A stretch of DNA of 36,387 bases from Sphaeroforma arctica JP610 (lineage: Eukaryota > Opisthokonta > Ichthyosporea > Ichthyophonida). The stretch covers positions 90,260-126,646 of the forward strand of contig NW_014040391.1 of assembly GCF_001186125.1 (NCBI RefSeq). The letters are read 5' to 3'. Position numbers and translations under genes: made by a program. Positions 32,811-36,387 of this stretch are shown here, piece after piece; the stretch's first letter is position 1, and every line of letters begins with the position of its first letter. Below the pieces are notes generated by a model. That model saw only the letters and a list, made by a program, of their open reading frames with translations, had not been told where the DNA came from and did not search any database.

Positions 32811-33840
32811 TCAGCAACCATTGTCAGCAATATTATGACTTTGATACGCAATATAAAGATACGTTGCATCAAATATTGATAAGTACTTAAACCTCATAGT
32901 ATTCGGCTCAGATGAGATTTCAAAATCAGAAGCTTAAATACAATTTTAAATACAGTTATGGTAGGAAGACATAGTGCTAACGGGTAAAGCTTGGACTTTG
33001 ATAAATGAACGTGGGCTTTAAATTCGTGGAGATGGTCAATGGCACAGGTTTGAGCAATGTTGTGAACAATATCAAGATTCAATCTAGAAAGTACTATGAA
33101 GCGATAACCGATGTATATGAGTCACTCTAGAGCCGGAGGGATACAATTACAAGCTAGTGCACATAATTTCTATTGGTTTGCAGTATTCAGCACGGTCCGC
33201 TAAATTTATACATGAACTTAGCTAACTCATAAATTTGACGGCAGCTCCGTAGACCCGTTCGTCGGATATGAAATATCTGTTCCACGTCTCTATAATTGGG
33301 GTGACAGCAACAAATACCAACCTACTGAATGGGGCATCGATTTGTCAGAATTATATTTTATTGTACAAGTTCTTCTGATACAATATGGGCGCAACAGTTT
33401 GTACTGGTGTGATCGAACCACCCTGGCATACTCAGTTTCATAGTCAGATTTGATGTTTGTCAACTTCATGCTGGTTTCACAGAGGTCATATAATATAGCG
33501 ACGGTGCAGTAACCCCGCAGTGATTGAAATCGACTATATTTCTCGAGAGAAATAGAACTGAATATTATACGCGGCAGTTCATACCGCGCATACATACAAC
33601 GGACCGAACGCATACTCTTATCAGGCATAATATTTCAACACGTGGCATAATTTTAGTTCGTTTTTCACAACGTCTAAAGAAATGAACTTCAGGGCTCATT
33701 TTGAGGTATATATGCCTCCAGGTCAGATATACTTTGGCAATTATGAGAACTCACATCCGACTACAGAAATGTATGCCAATTCATGACGTTCAGAAAACCA
33801 AATAACAACTACCTTCGAACAAATTTGAATCATATATTGA
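32811..33840. other. unassigned flank of copy A
   Basis: Holds the second copy of the sequence found at the left flank of copy A (33010-33060). A 112-codon minus-strand frame at 33628-33290 has no recognisable motifs and is probably chance. Confidence 0.35.
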
Positions 33841-34070
33841 GTTATTTAGTTGTTCAAATTTTGGGCAGCTCAAAATCTCTAGCAATTCACATATCACCGT
33901 GCTATCATTGGCTTGATAAACTTTCATTCTATCTGGCGTATTGATACTAAACTTATAGAGTTGATTAGTTGTTCCAATTTTGGGCCGCTCGAGATAGCTC
34001 TTGCAATTCGCATATTAACGTGGCATCAGTGACTTGAAAAACTTTCATTCTATCTGGCGTATTGCTACTT
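33841..34070. repeat. 119-base tandem duplication
   Basis: Units start at 33841 and 33960 with GTTATTTAGTTGTTCAAATT and GTTGATTAGTTGTTCCAATT. Both end in ACTTTCATTCTATCTGGCGT. Noncoding and unclassified. Confidence 0.85.
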
Positions 34071-34359
34071 TCTAAGTATGAGTATGGAAAAACGAGCATC
34101 ACAAATACAACATTGATAATGCCACCTTCTCAATGGGTTGTGCAGTATATGACACGGTTTGAAACATCTCGACATCATCCAAATGTCATAAAAAAAGGAA
34201 AGGTCAATTAAACTATGCGGTGGAAGGTGAATTAAAATTTTACGTTGCCTCTTCACTTACTGATGACAGTCCCGACAATGGTCTGTAACGGATGCCATCT
34301 AACATCAAAATTCTCCATAAGAAGTGGTTGAACAAGCACAGGAATGGTTAAGCTTTATC

Positions 34360-34554
34360 TCAAAGTCTTCTAACACATTTCCCGTTCGAGACTGAAGATT
34401 CATTCTCCGTGGAGGTCATCGATCGCCCCACGTGCATAGCAAATAACTGACAGTCATACACGCCCGCACCACTCCGCATAATACTATTCCCCAGCGTATG
34501 CATAGGTGTCTCCACTATGGCACCTTGCGATGCATTTGTACCCGACTTAACTAC
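34360..34554 (-). other. unrecognised 64-codon open frame downstream of SNX3
   Basis: Minus-strand frame encoding SGTNASQGAIVETPMHTLGN and further residues, ending at a TGA at 34362-34360. Base composition is richer in G and C than the flanks. GTNASQG faintly recalls a calponin-type repeat, but there is no upstream exon to connect it and it has no start codon at its head. It may be the SNX3 3' untranslated region or an alternative last exon. Confidence 0.2.
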
Positions 34555-34669
34555 TCATAAAAATACTAGGCGCCTCCACTTCTGTCGACCACAGGGGCAG
34601 ACTCGAAAGCATACCATGGTATTTCTTCCTTGAAATTTGACTTTTAATGTTGTGATTAAAGCTGATCTT

Positions 34670-35359
34670 TCAAACACGTACTTTGCCGGGGGTGTAGTTT
34701 TTGTTGATAGCTTTTTCTTGTAAAAACATATGCAGACATCGTTCATTCTGAGCCAACGGGTGTCCGGCAATCCTGAAGCAGCATAAAAACACAAATTAGT
34801 CTTTGTTCATGTTGAATTTAATTTAGGACAATGTTTGAACTATTCAATATTAATTTTCAGCCTATGGCGGCGTTGTGGATATCTTGACGTCAACGAAAGA
34901 CTCGAAGCACACAACTAAATCGAATACTTTATTGTGGCGCGTACCAATACAAGCATTATATATTTCCAGGAATCAGCCAATTAGCTCAACCAACAGGACC
35001 GACATGAGCCAAGGCATTCTGGTAGGGCCAATTGCAAGTGAACGACACGTACTACAATGTGCAACGATTAAATGCAGCCCAACGTGAAGCACAAAACGCA
35101 ACAAACTGATAGCAACCACACACACACACACTTACTTGTTTATAAACACCTCTAAAGCATTCTTGCGCTTCTCAACGAAGTCGTCATCAAAGATACCATC
35201 GTCTTTAGTCCAGAAATTAATTTGCTTTGAGATTGCCTTAGTGGGCAAAGGTGGCACAACAATTTTGCCTTCTCGCTCCAACTCAGTCTTAAGCCATTCG
35301 AAGTCGCTATATCGTCTTCTGCACACAAACTCTTTGTGCTTGAAGATCGGTAGGTTCGT
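34670..35359 (-). CDS. SNX3: sorting nexin 3-like protein (partial, two exons)
   Basis: A PX-domain protein of retromer-linked sorting that binds phosphatidylinositol 3-phosphate on endosomes. Exon A (35359-35136) encodes TNLPIFKHKEF, CRRRYSDFEWLK, KIVVPPLPTKA and DGIFDDDF, ending KNALEVFIN plus two bases. A GTAAGT-type donor at 35135 opens a 363-base intron that ends in TTCAG at 34773. Exon B (34772-34670) restores the Lys codon and encodes IAGHPLAQNERCLHMFLQ, KNYTPGKVRV and a TGA stop, which is the conserved SNX3 C-terminus. Residues that bind the lipid head group in SNX3 (the RRY basic pair, the Lys after PPLP and the Arg in EKRK) are present. The acceptor before TNLP (CACAG at 35360) is inferred. 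The N-terminal exons (about 50 residues, NFLEI region) were not found and lie right of 35480 or outside the window. Looks intact. Confidence 0.92.
34773..35135 (-). other. intron of the SNX3-like gene
   Basis: GT-AG intron in phase 2. The donor reads AACAA|GTAAGTGTG and runs straight into a CA/TG repeat; the acceptor is TGCTTCAG|GATT. Splicing joins FIN-K-IAGHPLAQ exactly as in animal SNX3, which fixes both sites. Confidence 0.9.
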
Positions 35360-35481
35360 CTGTGAATTCACAACGTAAGCAGCCGTAAGCAGAAAGTGAC
35401 GTACAAGGTCAATTGCGCTGCTCGAACAAGAAGTTAAACAAACCCATAAACACTTTATAACTTTACGTATGTGTGCCGCCA

Positions 35482-35950
35482 AAAAAACCCCCCCATTCGT
35501 TTGCTATAGTAACAGTGTATCATCAGAATACGAGCACAAAAAATATTTGTAATACACATAAAACGAATTCCGACTAAGAAGATGTTTGTAAACCACATAC
35601 ACATATACTTGAGAACAACTACCAATAAATACTCGGATAAACTTTCATATATTCACCAAAGGAGAAAACAGATACACATGTACAACACACGTGTGTATTT
35701 ATATCCTTCAATAAATATTATTCAATATCGAAAGTTTGTATGCATGTACATGCGTGTTAATATATACATATATCAATAATACACGTATTATGCATGTACA
35801 TATATACTTTGTAAGATGAAAAAGTCATTCACACATGGTTTATCTCACGTCGATATACATACTCCGCTTCTCAAAGGAAATTGACAAGCGCCATTGGAGA
35901 CACCTACGATTAATTCAATGATGTATGCAATAATCGAAATGATATACAAA
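35482..35950. other. AT-rich stretch upstream of the known SNX3 exons
   Basis: A run of seven C and several A tracts lie near 35487-35500. No upstream SNX3 exon encoding an NFLEID-type segment could be recognised here; a minus-strand NFL-like triplet near 35880 is followed at once by a stop. Confidence 0.4.
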
Positions 35951-35957
35951 AGTTTTC

Positions 35958-36074
35958 ACACACACACACACAAACACACACACCAACACACACACACACA
36001 CCAAAACACACACACACACATAAATATATATATTCACACATATACATACACACGTATATACACACAAACTATAT

Positions 36075-36124
<50 letters not shown>

Positions 36125-36157
36125 CACACACACGTACACACACGTATATACACAACA

Positions 36158-36192
<35 letters not shown>

Positions 36193-36280
36193 TACATAAT
36201 CACACACATTCACACACACGTATACACACACTTAGGTACACATACACACACACATACATATAGTCCCACACTCACATACT
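35958..36280. repeat. CA and TA microsatellites
   Basis: CA-rich runs at 35958-36020, a TA run at 36083-36121 and another near 36161-36188, with CA-rich stretches between them. Confidence 0.9.
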
Positions 36281-36320
36281 CACACAGGCACACACAGGCA
36301 CACACAGGCACACACAGGCA
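36281..36320. repeat. 10-base minisatellite, four exact copies
   Basis: CACACAGGCA repeated four times in a row without change, within a longer CA-rich tract. Confidence 0.95.
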
Positions 36321-36387
36321 CACAGACAGTACATACATCCATATATATATATATAATTATATTGATTATTATAATATATATATTTAA

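Noticed and set aside
34555-34794. 79-codon minus-strand frame as a separate protein
   Set aside because: It overlaps the true last exon of SNX3 in another frame; the conserved SNX3 C-terminus is in the alternative frame with a proper acceptor.
35380-35482. The N-terminal part of the longer open frame (MAAHIRKVIKCLW...) as the SNX3 N-terminus
   Set aside because: It does not resemble the conserved N-terminal half of the PX domain, and an acceptor lies at 35360 just before the conserved TNLPIF. It is probably intron read-through.
35894-36199. 101-codon frame rich in Thr, His, Ile and Tyr
   Set aside because: It is a translation of CA and TA microsatellites.
1-36387. CRISPR array or bacterial-type operon
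   Set aside because: No evenly spaced identical repeats with unique spacers were seen; introns, LTR elements and simple repeats show this is eukaryotic nuclear DNA.

Overview
This window is AT-rich eukaryotic DNA dominated by old mobile elements, with one clear host gene near the right end. That gene, at 34670-35359 on the minus strand, is a sorting nexin of the SNX3 type. It is split by a 363-base GT-AG intron, and its encoded protein is very close to animal SNX3. Together with spliceosomal introns, LTR elements and a Helitron, this fits an invertebrate or a unicellular relative of animals such as an ichthyosporean; the sequence alone does not settle the species.

Layout: 1-220 TG-rich simple repeat. 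220-5980 mostly unrecognised AT-rich DNA, with one possible exon near 350-460, a cluster of short inverted and direct repeats at 2665-2920 and one copy of a dispersed repeat at 5210-5530. 5985-7871 is a fragment of a Ty3-like element on the minus strand (integrase C-terminal end plus a probable 3' LTR), flanked by 361-base inverted arms about 97% alike. 7872-15580 is a decayed plus-strand Ty3-like element (copy B) with a 3' LTR at 15250-15580 and a separate 452-base insertion inside its reverse transcriptase region. 15580-16040 is an open, acceptor-preceded stretch with an eh1-like peptide. 16080-16600 holds two more copies of the dispersed repeat, and 17200-17330 a 30-base tandem array. 17640-22330 is a badly decayed Helitron with recognisable Helitron_like_N and PIF1-type helicase motifs. 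23871-32810 is a structurally complete Ty3-order LTR element on the minus strand (copy A), same family as B. 33000-36387 holds tandem repeats, the SNX3-like gene and CA/TA simple repeats.

Copies A and B share one pol design: protease, reverse transcriptase, RNase H, then a domain with DMFAS and NPPW motifs like the Dam-type methyltransferase-like domain of DIRS elements, then integrase. This added domain, and an unusually long repeat-filled 2.6 kb leader between the 5' LTR and gag in copy A, are the most unusual features of the window. All retroelement copies are fossils with broken reading frames. Copy A has 326-base LTRs, a 4-base target duplication (TCAG) and about 6% LTR divergence by eye.
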